This document shows, one piece after another, positions 52,541 through 61,728 of a stretch of DNA of 64,000 nucleotides (position 1 is its first letter; every line of letters starts with the position of its first letter). This DNA is from Streptomyces sp. YIM 121038 (GTDB lineage: Bacteria > Actinomycetota > Actinomycetes > Streptomycetales > Streptomycetaceae). A program made the position numbers and the translations under genes. The notes beneath the pieces were generated by a model, which was not told the DNA's origin, made no database searches, and was given only the letters and a program-made list of their open reading frames with translations. The stretch lies in assembly GCF_006088715.1 (NCBI RefSeq), contig NZ_CP030771.1:5537501-5601500 (forward strand). The letters are read 5' to 3'.

Positions 52541-53220
52541 GCGGGGCCGATGAGCTGACCGTCGTCCATCTGATGCGCCACGGCGAGGTGCACAACCCGG
52601 ACGGGATCCTGTACGGGCGGCTGCCCGACTACCACCTCTCGGAGCTCGGGCGGCAGATGGCCGACCGGGTCGCCGAGCACCTGGCGTCGCGGGACGTCAC
52701 GCACGTCGTCGCCTCGCCGCTCGACCGGGCGCAGGAGACGGCGACGCCGATCGCCAAGGCGCACGGCCTCGACCTCGCGACGGACGGGCGGCTCATCGAG
52801 GCCGGCAACGTCTTCGAGGGCAAGACCTTCGGCGTCGGCGACGGCGCCCTGAAGAACCCGGAGAACTGGAAGCACCTGGTCAACCCCTTCAAGCCGTCCT
52901 GGGGCGAGCCGTACGTCGAGCAGGTCGTGCGGATGATGGGCGCGCTCGACGCCGCGCGGGACGCGGCGCGCGGGCACGAGGCGGTGTGCGTCAGCCACCA
53001 GCTGCCGATCTGGATCGTGCGCAGCTTCGTGGAGAAGCGGCGCCTGTGGCACGACCCGCGCAAGCGGCAGTGCACGCTCGCCTCGCTCACGTCGTTCACG
53101 TACCGCGGCGACAAGATCGTGTCGGTGGGGTACTCGGAGCCGGCGCGGGATCTCGTGCCGAAGCATCTCCTGGCAGGGGCCAAGCCGGTGAAGGGCAAGG
53201 CCAAGGCCTTCGGGGCCTAG
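52537..53220 (+). CDS. histidine phosphatase (phosphoglycerate-mutase-like) family protein
   Basis: A 227-aa protein of the histidine phosphatase superfamily. The phosphorylated His lies in [11 protein letters not shown], the second Arg in [14 protein letters not shown], and the second catalytic His in [10 protein letters not shown]. It lacks the features of a dedicated glycolytic mutase, so a broad phosphatase is likelier. It is coupled to hemL (GTGA overlap), a pairing conserved in Streptomyces from memory; a link to heme synthesis is unproven. Confidence 0.87.
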   Translation: MSGADELTVVHLMRHGEVHNPDGILYGRLPDYHLSELGRQMADRVAEHLASRDVTHVVASPLDRAQETATPIAKAHGLDLATDGRLIEAGNVFEGKTFGVGDGALKNPENWKHLVNPFKPSWGEPYVEQVVRMMGALDAARDAARGHEAVCVSHQLPIWIVRSFVEKRRLWHDPRKRQCTLASLTSFTYRGDKIVSVGYSEPARDLVPKHLLAGAKPVKGKAKAFGA

Positions 53221-53245
53221 CCGGTGCGCTGGGCTTGAGCAGGGT

Positions 53246-53264
53246 CCGGCCCCTGCGGGGCCGG
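53246..53264 (+). terminator. hairpin after the hemL operon
   Basis: A perfect 8-bp stem ccggcccc/ggggccgg around tgc, 25 bp past the phosphatase stop. The remainder up to 53535 holds the promoter region of the next lipoprotein gene, including AT-richer DNA near 53390-53450; nothing else is seen in it. Confidence 0.65.
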
Positions 53265-53535
53265 GCTGAACGCTGCCGCTTGTCGGCTGTCTGCCGCGGG
53301 TCGTCCGTGGCTGGGCGCGCCGTTCCCCGCGCCCCTTCGGGGGCGCTCCGGTGTGGGGCGGTTCCTGTGAGGTTGCTGTGCGCGGCGGGTAATGGGGTGG
53401 CCACCCTATGGCGTGGAATGTCTGTTCTCTGTAATAGGCCCCGAATAGGTCCGGCTTGGCCGGAACCCGTCCCGGTGTCGTGCCCTCTAAGTGGTTGTCC
53501 TTTGCACAACCGAGGGCGCGACGAATGGGGATGGA

Positions 53536-54870
53536 ATGCGCGACGACAGCCGGACGGACACGGACCTGGGCGGCGGAGCACCGGCCGCGAGCCGTGGTGC
53601 GCTGAGCCGGCGGGGCGCGATAGGCCTGGGCATAGGCACCGCGGCGGCCCTCGGGCTCACCGCCTGCGGCTCCGGCTCCGGGGACTCGGGCTCCGCCGCC
53701 GACAAGGGCAAGGGCGGCGGCGCCAAGCCGGAGCGCCCGGCCAAGCCGATCGGTGACGGCTCCACGGCGTTCACCGGAAAGCAGCCCAACCAGCCGGAGG
53801 CGCCCCGGCCCCTTGAGCCGGGGGAGACCCCGCCGCAGTTCGTGATCTTCTCCTGGGACGGCGCGGGCGAGGTCGGCAACGGCCTGTTCCCGCGCTTCCT
53901 GAAGCTCGCGAAGGAACACGACGCGGGGATGACGTTCTTCCTCTCCGGGCTCTATCTGCTGCCCGAGTCGAAGAAGCGGCTCTACCGCCCGCCGAACAAC
54001 GCCGTCGGCGCCTCCGACATCGGCTACCTCACGGACGGCCACATCAAGGAGACCCTGAAGTACGTCCGCCAGGCGTGGCTGGAGGGCCACGAGATCGGCA
54101 CGCACTTCAACGGCCACTTCTGCGCGGGCACCGGCACCGTGGGCAACTGGACGCCCGCCCAGTGGCAGAGCGAGATCGACCAGGCCAAGTCCTTCGTGAA
54201 GAAGTGGCGGACGAACACGGGCTGGACGGATCTGCCGCCGCTGCCGTTCGACTACGAGAAGGAGCTGGTCGGCGGCCGCACGCCGTGCCTGCTCGGCCAG
54301 AACAACCTGCTGCCGACCGCCAAGAAGCTCGGCTGGCGCTACGACGCGTCCTCGCCCGGCGGCCGCCAGAAGTGGCCCGAGAAGAAGCTGGGCATCTGGG
54401 ACCTGCCGCTCCAGCAGATCCCGTTCCCGGGGCACTCCTTCGAGGTCCTGTCGATGGACTACAACATCCTCGCCAACCAGTCGAAGAACTCCACGAAGGC
54501 CCCGCCGGCCAACTACCCGGGCTGGCGCAAGCAGGCCACCGAGGCCTACCTCGCGGGCTTCAAGCGCGCCTACGAGTCCAACCGGGCCCCCTTCTTCATC
54601 GGCAACCACTTCGAGGAGTGGAACGGCGGCATCTACATGGACGCCGTCGAGGCCGCGATCAAGGGCATCGCCGGGAAGAAGGACGTCCGCATGGTCTCCT
54701 TCCGGCAGTTCGTGGACTGGCTCGACGTGCAGAAGCCCGAGGTGCTCGCCAAGCTGCGCAGCCTGGAGGTCGGCCAGCAGCCCACCGGCGGCTGGAAGGG
54801 CTTCCTGTCCGACGCGGGCTCCGGCGACAGCCGCAAGGACGCCGAGAAGGACACCGGCGACGCGGCCTGA
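53536..54870 (+). CDS. polysaccharide-deacetylase-like lipoprotein
   Basis: A 444-aa exported lipoprotein. The N terminus has a twin-arginine signal (LSRRGAIGLGIGTAAALGL) and lipobox LTAC, pointing to Tat export. The mature domain (from about 95) is NodB-like: VIFSWDGAGEV (with the first Asp), MTFFLSGLYLL, GHEIGTHFNGH (His-x3-His metal motif) and a C-terminal SMDYNIL/GNHFEEW region. It may deacetylate or bind a cell-wall glycan; activity is unproven. ATG 53536 gives the best signal peptide. Confidence 0.84.
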   Translation: MRDDSRTDTDLGGGAPAASRGALSRRGAIGLGIGTAAALGLTACGSGSGDSGSAADKGKGGGAKPERPAKPIGDGSTAFTGKQPNQPEAPRPLEPGETPPQFVIFSWDGAGEVGNGLFPRFLKLAKEHDAGMTFFLSGLYLLPESKKRLYRPPNNAVGASDIGYLTDGHIKETLKYVRQAWLEGHEIGTHFNGHFCAGTGTVGNWTPAQWQSEIDQAKSFVKKWRTNTGWTDLPPLPFDYEKELVGGRTPCLLGQNNLLPTAKKLGWRYDASSPGGRQKWPEKKLGIWDLPLQQIPFPGHSFEVLSMDYNILANQSKNSTKAPPANYPGWRKQATEAYLAGFKRAYESNRAPFFIGNHFEEWNGGIYMDAVEAAIKGIAGKKDVRMVSFRQFVDWLDVQKPEVLAKLRSLEVGQQPTGGWKGFLSDAGSGDSRKDAEKDTGDAA

Positions 54871-54972
54871 ACCACCGGCTGGAAAACACGCGGAAACCCT
54901 GTCTGAAATGGGACTTTCCGCTACCGCGGGGGGCGTCGAAGATCCCCGAATCGGGCATGCGAAACTTTTCAC

Positions 54973-55620
54973 ATGAGTGCCGCCTGCCGCGCCCCCCGCA
55001 GCCAGAACCGCAGTCTTGACCGCCGTGCCAGCCGCCGTCGCAGTCGCGTGACGGCGCTGGCGGCGGCCGCGGCGGCCGCCGCGCTCACCCTGACGGCCTG
55101 CAGTTCGGGCGGCACGTCGGGCGGTTCCGGCAAGACGAACTTCATCACCGGCTCCGACGGCATCTCCACCGCGAAGAAGGCGGACCGCCGCGACGCGCCG
55201 GACCTCGACGGCGAGACCCTCGACGGCGACAAGCTCAGCCTCGGCGACTACAAGGGCAAGGTCGTCGTCGTCAACGTCTGGGGCTCCTGGTGCCCGCCGT
55301 GCCGCGCCGAGGCGCCGAGCTTCGCGAAGGTGGCCAAGGAGACCAAGCCCAAGGGCGTGGAGTTCGTCGGCATCAACGCCCGCGACCCCGAGAAGGGCCC
55401 GGCCATCGCCTTCGAGAAGGACAAGGGCGTGCCGTACCCGAGCCTGTACGACCCGATGGGCAAGCTGATGCTGCGCTTCCCGCGGGGCACGCTCAACCCG
55501 AACTTCATCCCCTCCACCCTCGTCATCGACAAGGACGGGAAGATCGCGGCGCGCTCGCAGCAGCCCCTCAGCGAGGAGAAGCTGCGCAAGATGATCGACC
55601 CCGTGGTCGCGGAGAAGTGA
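54973..55620 (+). CDS. TlpA/ResA-like thiol-disulfide lipoprotein
   Basis: A 215-aa extracytoplasmic thioredoxin-fold protein with lipobox LTAC after an Ala-rich signal. The active site is VWGSWCPPCRAEAPSF (Cys-Pro-Pro-Cys, about residues 101-104), and a cis-Pro loop lies at NFIPSTLVID. ResA proteins keep apocytochrome c cysteines reduced for heme attachment. It is the first gene of the resA-ccdA-resB-ccsA operon and overlaps the CcdA-like gene by GTGA. Confidence 0.92.
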   Translation: MSAACRAPRSQNRSLDRRASRRRSRVTALAAAAAAAALTLTACSSGGTSGGSGKTNFITGSDGISTAKKADRRDAPDLDGETLDGDKLSLGDYKGKVVVVNVWGSWCPPCRAEAPSFAKVAKETKPKGVEFVGINARDPEKGPAIAFEKDKGVPYPSLYDPMGKLMLRFPRGTLNPNFIPSTLVIDKDGKIAARSQQPLSEEKLRKMIDPVVAEK

Positions 55621-56408
55621 CCGACGTGTCGACCGCCATCGCCGCCGCCCACACGCTCGCCGCGTCCGGGCCGAACCAGACCGTCATGAGCGGAGCGCTG
55701 CTGCTCGCGATCCCCGTCGCGGTGCTCGGCGGCCTCGTCTCGTTCTTCTCCCCGTGCGTCCTGCCGCTGGTGCCGGGCTACCTCTCGTACGTGACCGGTG
55801 TGACCGGGCAGGACCTGGAGGAGGCCAAGCGGGGCCGGATGGTCGCGGGCGCCGGGCTCTTCGTGCTCGGCTTCACCGCGATCTTCGTACCCGCCGGGAT
55901 GTTCGTCGGGGCGCTCGGGCAGACCCTGAAGGAGCACCAGAGCACCGTCACGAACGTGCTCGGCGTGGTGATGCTCCTGCTCGGGCTCTTCTTCATGGGC
56001 CTCATGCCCTGGCTCACCCAGCGCGAGTTCCGCTTCCACAAGCGGCCCGCCACCGGGCTCGTCGGGGCCCCGATACTGGGCGCGCTGTTCGCCGTAGGGT
56101 GGACGCCGTGCATCGGGCCGACGCTCGCGGCCGTCAACGTCCTGTCCTTCGAGGGCGCCGACCCGCAGCGCGGCGCGCTCCTCGGCGTCGCGTACTGCCT
56201 CGGCCTCGGCATCCCGTTCATCCTCGCGGCCGTCGCGTTCCGCAAGGCGCTCGGCGCGTTCGGCTGGGTGAAGCGGCACTATGCCTGGGTGATGCGGATC
56301 GGCGGCGGCATGATGATCGTGACCGGGCTGCTGATGCTGACCGGCGTCTGGGACAGCGTCATGCAGCAGATGCAGGTCTGGTCGAACAGCTACTCGGTGG
56401 GGATCTGA
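55617..56408 (+). CDS. CcdA-type cytochrome c biogenesis membrane protein
   Basis: A 263-aa DsbD-like membrane protein that passes electrons from cytoplasmic thioredoxin to ResA. It has six hydrophobic spans with the paired redox cysteines in FFSPCVLPLVPGYLSYV and GWTPCIGPTLAAV. GTG 55617 overlaps the ResA stop; GTG 55626 is an alternative three codons in. The ResB-like gene follows after 3 bp. Confidence 0.93.
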   Translation: MTDVSTAIAAAHTLAASGPNQTVMSGALLLAIPVAVLGGLVSFFSPCVLPLVPGYLSYVTGVTGQDLEEAKRGRMVAGAGLFVLGFTAIFVPAGMFVGALGQTLKEHQSTVTNVLGVVMLLLGLFFMGLMPWLTQREFRFHKRPATGLVGAPILGALFAVGWTPCIGPTLAAVNVLSFEGADPQRGALLGVAYCLGLGIPFILAAVAFRKALGAFGWVKRHYAWVMRIGGGMMIVTGLLMLTGVWDSVMQQMQVWSNSYSVGI

Positions 56409-56411
56409 TCC

Positions 56412-58355
56412 ATGAGCAAGACCACGACCACCCGGGACGAGTCCGTCGCCCAGGACGAGCTCGGGGCGGCCGGCGCGCAGCTGTCCACCGCTCCCCTCGA
56501 CGAGGTCACCGGCGGCGGCCCGAACCTGCCCTCGCTCGGCGTCATCGGCTGGTTCCGCTGGATCTGGCGGCAGCTGACCTCCATGCGGGTCGCGCTGCTC
56601 CTGCTGCTCCTGCTGTCGCTCGGCGCGATCCCCGGCTCGCTCATCCCGCAGCAGGGCACCGACGAGCTCAAGGTCCAGGACTTCAAGGACACCCACACCA
56701 CGCTCGCGCCGATCTACGAGAAGCTCGGCCTGTTCCACGTCTACAGCTCGGTGTGGTTCTCCGCGATCTACATCCTGCTCTTCGTCTCGCTCATCGGCTG
56801 CATCGTGCCGCGCACCTGGCAGTTCGTCGGCCAGCTCCGCGGCCGCCCGCCCGCCGCGCCCAAGCGGCTCACCCGGCTGCCCGCGTACACCAGCTGGCGC
56901 ACCGACGCCTCGCCCGAGCAGGTCAACGAGGCCGCGCTCGCGCTGCTCAAGCAGCGGCGCTTCCGCTCCCACCAGGTGGGCGGGGCCGTCGCCGCCGAGA
57001 AGGGCTATCTGCGCGAGGCCGGGAACCTGGCCTTCCACATCGCCCTGATCGTGCTCCTGCTCGCCTTCGCCGCCGGACAGCTCTTCAAGTCCGAGGGCGG
57101 CAAGCTGATCATGGAGGGCGACGGCTTCTCCAACACGCTCACGCAGTACGACGACTTCAAGTCCGGCAGCCTGTTCAGCACCGACGAACTGGAGCCGTTC
57201 AGCTTCAAGCTGCGCAGCTTCGAGGGCACGTACGAGACGTCGGGACCCCAGCGCGGCACGGCCCGCACCTACAAGGCGCACGTGACCTACACCGAGGGCA
57301 CCGACGGGCCGGAGAAGCAGAAGGCCATCGAGGTCAACAAGCCCCTCGAGGTCAACGGCACGAAGGTCTATCTGATCGGCCACGGCTACGCGCCCACGGT
57401 CACCGTCCGCGACGGCCGCGGCAAGGTCGTCTCCCGGGTCTCCGTGCCGCTGCTGCCCATCGACTCCATGGGCACGGCCACCGGCGCCATCAAGATCCTC
57501 GACGGCTACCGCGACAAGAACGGCAAGAAGGAGCAGCTCGGCTTCAACGCCTTCTTCGTGCCGACGTTCGCGGGCGAGGGCAACGGCCAGATGTTCTCCC
57601 AGTTCCCCGCGCCCTTCAATCCGCGGCTCGCGCTCTCCGCGTACCACGGCAGCCTCGGCGTGGACTCCGGCATCCCGCAGAACGTGTACCAGCTGGACAC
57701 GCGCAAGATGCAGAAGTTCAAGGACGCCAAGGGCGAGCTGCTGAAGAAGCGGCTCAAGATCGGCGAGACCATGAAGCTGCCGAACGGCGCCGGGTCGATC
57801 ACCTTCGAGAAGGAGCTCAAGCAGTGGGCGACCTTCCAGATCTCCCAGGAGCCGGGCAGCGGCTGGGCGCTGGGCGGCGCGATCGCCGCGATCGCGGGCC
57901 TCGCCGGTTCGCTGTTCATCCAGCGCCGCCGCGTCTGGGTCCGGGCGGTGCGCGGTGCCGACGGCGTCACGGTCGTCGAGATGGCGGGCCTCGGCCGCAG
58001 CGAGTCCGCCAAGGTGCCCGAGGAGCTGTCCGCGCTCGCGGAGAGCCTGCACGAGCAGGTGCCGAGCGCACCGGAACCGGAGGCCGCCGACACCGCCGAC
58101 GCGGCGGACACGGCCGACACCGCTGAGGCCGCCGCACCATCCGGCAAGGACATGCCGTCCGTCAACGACGTGCCGTCCGGCAAGGACGCGGGCGGCCCGG
58201 ACGCCGAAGAAGCCTCGGACACCGAAGAAGCCTCGGACACCGAAGAGACCGCGGCCCCCGAGACCGCGGCCCCCGAGACCCCGGGCAAGGACACCCCGGA
58301 CACCGACGACCCCCACCCCACCCCCGCTGTTCCTGCCGAAGGGGCTGAGAAGTGA
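56412..58355 (+). CDS. ResB-like cytochrome c biogenesis protein
   Basis: A 647-aa membrane protein forming the heme-delivery/attachment complex with CcsA (System II). Membrane spans are at about 55-72 (MRVALLLLLLLSLGAIPGSL), 115-135, 205-222 and 490-510, with a large outer domain between the last two. The C-terminal ~100 residues are an acidic Ala/Asp/Glu/Thr/Pro tail with a DTEEAS repeat, probably disordered in the cytoplasm. It overlaps the CcsA-like gene by GTGA. Confidence 0.93.
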   Translation: MSKTTTTRDESVAQDELGAAGAQLSTAPLDEVTGGGPNLPSLGVIGWFRWIWRQLTSMRVALLLLLLLSLGAIPGSLIPQQGTDELKVQDFKDTHTTLAPIYEKLGLFHVYSSVWFSAIYILLFVSLIGCIVPRTWQFVGQLRGRPPAAPKRLTRLPAYTSWRTDASPEQVNEAALALLKQRRFRSHQVGGAVAAEKGYLREAGNLAFHIALIVLLLAFAAGQLFKSEGGKLIMEGDGFSNTLTQYDDFKSGSLFSTDELEPFSFKLRSFEGTYETSGPQRGTARTYKAHVTYTEGTDGPEKQKAIEVNKPLEVNGTKVYLIGHGYAPTVTVRDGRGKVVSRVSVPLLPIDSMGTATGAIKILDGYRDKNGKKEQLGFNAFFVPTFAGEGNGQMFSQFPAPFNPRLALSAYHGSLGVDSGIPQNVYQLDTRKMQKFKDAKGELLKKRLKIGETMKLPNGAGSITFEKELKQWATFQISQEPGSGWALGGAIAAIAGLAGSLFIQRRRVWVRAVRGADGVTVVEMAGLGRSESAKVPEELSALAESLHEQVPSAPEPEAADTADAADTADTAEAAAPSGKDMPSVNDVPSGKDAGGPDAEEASDTEEASDTEETAAPETAAPETPGKDTPDTDDPHPTPAVPAEGAEK

Positions 58356-59473
58356 CGCTCGCCACCACCCTCGCCGCCGAAACCAACGAGAACCTCGCGC
58401 ACATCAGCAATGTGCTGATCTACTCCGCGATGGCCGTCTACCTCCTCGCCTTCTTCGCGCTCATGGCGGAGTGGCTGTTCGGCAGCCGCAGCAAGGTCGC
58501 CCGCACCGCCGCCGCGCTCACCGCGAGCGGCGGGGCCGGGGAGGCCGCCGCCAAGGCCGCCGCGCCCGCCGTCACGGTGCGGGCCAAGGGCGGCACGGCC
58601 ACCCTGGAGCGGACCGAGGCCGCGCCCAAGGTCGTCACCCGCGCCGCCGCGGGCAGCCGCGACGTGCCGGACGGCCCGGGTGCCGCCGCCGGTGACGAAC
58701 AGGGCGACCTCTACGGCCGCATCGCCGTCTCGATGATCGCTCTCGGCTTCCTCGTCGAGGCCGGTGGTGTCCTCACCCGCGCGCTCTCGGTGCAGCGCGC
58801 GCCGTGGGGCAACATGTACGAGTTCAACATCACCTTCTCCACGGTCGCGATCGGTGTCTTCCTGGGGCTGCTCGCCCTGAAGAAGAACGTCCGCTGGATC
58901 GGTCTGCCGCTGATCACCACGGTCCTGCTCGACCTGGGCCTGGCCGTCACTGTCCTGTACACCGACAGCGACCAGCTGGTTCCCGCGCTGCACTCGTACT
59001 GGCTGTGGATCCACGTCTCCACCGCGATCTTCTGCGGCGCCGCCTTCTACGTCGGCGCGGTGTCCACGGCGGCGTACCTGTTCAAGGACAGCTACGAGGC
59101 CAAGCTGCAGAGCGGCGGCACGCCCGGCCGGTTCGCGACCTCGGTCATGGAGCGGCTGCCCGCGTCGGCCTCGCTCGACAAGTTCACGTACCGCATGAAC
59201 GCCGCGATCTTCCCGCTGTGGACGTTCACGATCATCGCGGGCGCGATCTGGGCGGGCGACGCCTGGGGCCGCTACTGGGGCTGGGACCCCAAGGAGGTCT
59301 GGTCCTTCATCACCTGGGTCGCGTACGCCTGCTATCTGCACGCGCGCGCCACCGCGGGCTGGAAGGGCCGCAAGGCCGCCTACCTGGCGCTCATCGCCTT
59401 CGGCTGCTGGCTGTTCAACTACTACGGCGTCAACATCTTCGTCAGCGGCAAGCACTCCTACGCCGGGGTCTGA
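58352..59473 (+). CDS. CcsA/CcsB-type heme-handling protein of cytochrome c maturation
   Basis: A 373-aa multispan protein. The heme-binding WWD-type motif WGRYWGWDPKEVWSFITW lies near residues 304-321, and flanking His residues (HSYWLWIHVS and GKHSYAGV) are candidate axial ligands. A non-membrane insertion (about 50-115, Ala/Lys-rich) follows the first span. With ResB it exports heme and joins it to CxxCH apocytochromes. It is the last gene of the operon, and a terminator follows. Confidence 0.94.
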   Translation: MTLATTLAAETNENLAHISNVLIYSAMAVYLLAFFALMAEWLFGSRSKVARTAAALTASGGAGEAAAKAAAPAVTVRAKGGTATLERTEAAPKVVTRAAAGSRDVPDGPGAAAGDEQGDLYGRIAVSMIALGFLVEAGGVLTRALSVQRAPWGNMYEFNITFSTVAIGVFLGLLALKKNVRWIGLPLITTVLLDLGLAVTVLYTDSDQLVPALHSYWLWIHVSTAIFCGAAFYVGAVSTAAYLFKDSYEAKLQSGGTPGRFATSVMERLPASASLDKFTYRMNAAIFPLWTFTIIAGAIWAGDAWGRYWGWDPKEVWSFITWVAYACYLHARATAGWKGRKAAYLALIAFGCWLFNYYGVNIFVSGKHSYAGV

Positions 59474-59488
59474 CCGCGCACGGCCCCG

Positions 59489-59528
59489 AAGGCCGGTTCC
59501 CGTGACCCAGGTCACAGGAACCGGCCTT
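59489..59528 (+). terminator. terminator of the cytochrome c maturation operon
   Basis: A 12-bp outer stem (59489-59500 with 59517-59528) encloses a second small dyad gtgacccaggtcac (59502-59515). It lies 16 bp after the CcsA stop and just before the ECF sigma gene. Confidence 0.85.
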
Positions 59529-59551
59529 CGTCGTACGGACAGACAACAGGC

Positions 59552-60187
59552 GTGGAGACGAATGAGGGGGAACTCGCGGCGCGGCGACGGCGGTTACGCG
59601 TACGGATCCGGGGCTCCGACCCCGACGCGTTCGGGGAGCTCTTCGACGCCTACGCCCGCTCCGTCTACAACCACGCCTACCGCCTGACGGGCGACTGGTC
59701 GGCGGCCGAGGACATCGTGTCGCTGACCTTCCTGGAGGCGTGGCGGCTGCGCGACAAGGCCGACGCGGACGGCGGCTCGCTGCGGCCGTGGCTGCTCGGC
59801 ATCGCCACGAACGTGACCCGCAACCAGCGGCGCGCGAGCCGCCGTCACGCCGCCGCCGTGGCCCGGCTGCCGCGCGCCGAGGCCGTCGCCGACTTCGCCG
59901 ACGAGATCGCCGGGCGCGTCGACGACCGGGAGCAGCTGGCCCTCGTCCGCGCGGCGCTCGCCAGGCTGCGCCGGGCCGAGCGCGAGGTGCTCGCGCTGTG
60001 CGTGTGGTCGGGGCTCGGCTACGAGGCGGCGGCGAGCGCGCTCGGCGTCCCGGTCGGGACGGTGCGCTCCCGCCTCTCACGGGCCCGGAAAAAGCTCGCG
60101 AAACACATGGAACCGCCCAAAGGGCGCGGACAGATGAGAGAGGACCGCACCACCGCGGTCGGGCCTGTCGAGGAGGGCGTCCGATGA
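59552..60187 (+). CDS. ECF-family RNA polymerase sigma factor
   Basis: A 211-aa ECF sigma factor. Region 2 is FGELFDAYARSVYNHAYRLTGDWSAAEDIVSLTFLEAWR, written here in parts: FGELFDAYARSVYNHAYRL and AAEDIVSLTFLEAW. Region 4 is LRRAEREVLALCVWSGLGYE with the HTH VPVGTVRSRLSRARKKL. It has no long C-terminal extension. Its stop overlaps the ATG of a membrane protein (ATGA), the arrangement of a sigma factor with a regulatory partner. GTG 59552 is used. Target promoters are unknown. Confidence 0.9.
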   Translation: METNEGELAARRRRLRVRIRGSDPDAFGELFDAYARSVYNHAYRLTGDWSAAEDIVSLTFLEAWRLRDKADADGGSLRPWLLGIATNVTRNQRRASRRHAAAVARLPRAEAVADFADEIAGRVDDREQLALVRAALARLRRAEREVLALCVWSGLGYEAAASALGVPVGTVRSRLSRARKKLAKHMEPPKGRGQMREDRTTAVGPVEEGVR

Positions 60188-61146
60188 AGTCACCCGCTGA
60201 CCGTGCTGACTTCCCGACCCCGCTGGAGCGGGACCTTCCGCCGGGCCGCCATCTGCGCCTGAAGGAGCATCTGTTGAGCGAGATCCGGCAGGAGAGCCAA
60301 GGGAACACCGACACGGGGTGGAATGCCAGGGGAAGGGGCGGGGGCTGGCTGCGGCCGTCCCTGGCCGCGGGGGCGGTGGTCGCGGCGGTCGCGGCGGGCC
60401 TCGTGATCACCCAGCCGTTCGGCGGTGATGCGGCGCAGGCCGGGCCGCCGTCGAAGGAGACCGTGGCGATGCTGAAGCAGATCGCGGCGGCGGCCGCGAA
60501 GCAGCCCGTGCCGAAGGGCATCCGGGACGACCAGTTCGTGTACGTCAGGACGAAGGAGAGCTACATGGAGACGGGCAGCGACGAGACCGCCCGCATCCAG
60601 CCCGTGCACGTCCGGGAGGCCTGGAGCTCGGTGGACGGCAAGCACACCGGGATGGCACACGACCCCGTCGACGGGTTCGACCACGAGCGCTTCCCGCCGG
60701 ACCTGCCGCTGGTCGAGGGCGACTCCCACTACCGCAGCCTGCAGAAGCTGCCGACCGACCCGGTCAACATGCGGGACTGGCTGTACCGGGTGGGCCAGGG
60801 GGGTGAGAGCAAGGACCAGAACGCCTTCGTGCTCGTCCGCGACCTCTGCGGCGGACTGATGCCGCCGAAGCAGGCCGCCGCCCTCTTCCTCGCCGCGTCG
60901 AAGATCTCCGGCGTCGAGCTGATCGAGGGCGTGGTGGACGCGGCGGGGCGGCGCGGTGTGGCCATCGCCCGCGAGAACGACGGCGAACGGCAGGAGCTGA
61001 TCTTCGACAAGAAGACCAAGCAGTTCCTCGGCGAGCGCCAGGTCGCGGTGGAGGACCTGCCGACGGGCTTCAAGAAGGGCACGGTGACCGCCCAGAGCGC
61101 CGTCCTGGAGCTGAAGGTCGTCGACAAGGCGGGCGAACGCCCGTAG
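60184..61146 (+). CDS. CU044_5270-family membrane protein (ECF sigma partner)
   Basis: A 320-aa single-pass protein. The N-terminal ~60 residues are cytoplasmic (LERDLPPGRHLRLKEHLLSE), one membrane span lies at about 60-80 (SLAAGAVVAAVAAGLVI), and an outer domain of about 230 residues follows (FVYVRTKESY, LFLAASKISGVELIEGVVDA, LIFDKKTKQFLGE). These proteins are typically encoded next to ECF sigma factors in actinobacteria and probably act as sensors or anti-sigma factors, though no classical zinc anti-sigma motif is present. Confidence 0.83.
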   Translation: MKSPADRADFPTPLERDLPPGRHLRLKEHLLSEIRQESQGNTDTGWNARGRGGGWLRPSLAAGAVVAAVAAGLVITQPFGGDAAQAGPPSKETVAMLKQIAAAAAKQPVPKGIRDDQFVYVRTKESYMETGSDETARIQPVHVREAWSSVDGKHTGMAHDPVDGFDHERFPPDLPLVEGDSHYRSLQKLPTDPVNMRDWLYRVGQGGESKDQNAFVLVRDLCGGLMPPKQAAALFLAASKISGVELIEGVVDAAGRRGVAIARENDGERQELIFDKKTKQFLGERQVAVEDLPTGFKKGTVTAQSAVLELKVVDKAGERP

Positions 61147-61188
61147 GGGATGCGTGACCCGGGGGACCGTGTGCGTGAGGCTTGGCCC

Positions 61189-61710
61189 ATGAGCGATGTC
61201 AGCGGATTCATCGAGCGGGGGACGAGCCGGACCGAGGGGGACACGCACACGCTCCACTGGGTGCTGCGGCTGCCGCATCCGGTGGCGGAGGTGTGGAGGG
61301 CGGTGGCCACCCCGGAGGGGCTTTCGGGGTGGCTCGCCGCCGCCGACGTGTTCGAGCCGCGCCTCGGCGGCGCCGTGAGCCTGCGCTGGCTCAACGACGA
61401 GACCCCGGACGACGCGGTCCACTCGGGGCGCGTCACCGCCTGGGACCCGCACGTCGTCGCCGAGTACACGATCGATCTGCACGGGCGCTGCCGGTTCCAT
61501 CTGGAGCCCGCGGGGGACGCGGGCACGACGCTGCGCTTCACCAACGAGCTCACCGGCGACGACGCCTTCCGGCTCGACTGCCTCGCCGGGTGGCACGACC
61601 ACTTCGGGTTCCTGGTGGACGCGCTCGGCGGACGGCCGAAGGACTGGTCGACGTGGAGCCCGGACCGGTGGCGCGAGCTGCGCGCGGACTACGCCTCGGA
61701 CGGGCCCTAG
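61189..61710 (+). CDS. SRPBCC-fold (START/AHSA1-like) protein
   Basis: A 173-aa small ligand-binding-fold protein. LRLPHPVAEVWRAVATPEGLSGWL is the first helix-grip element, then LGGAVSLRW, a central beta sheet and the C-terminal helix (CLAGWHDHFGFLVDALGG). AHSA1-like members may bind hydrophobic ligands; function is unknown. ATG 61189 after ggcttggccc is preferred to 61150. Confidence 0.82.
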   Translation: MSDVSGFIERGTSRTEGDTHTLHWVLRLPHPVAEVWRAVATPEGLSGWLAAADVFEPRLGGAVSLRWLNDETPDDAVHSGRVTAWDPHVVAEYTIDLHGRCRFHLEPAGDAGTTLRFTNELTGDDAFRLDCLAGWHDHFGFLVDALGGRPKDWSTWSPDRWRELRADYASDGP

Positions 61711-61728
61711 CCCACCGGGCCGTACGGT

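Noticed and set aside
55248..58316. Minus-strand open frame of 1022 codons
   Set aside because: Antisense to the whole cytochrome c maturation operon, whose proteins carry clear family motifs.
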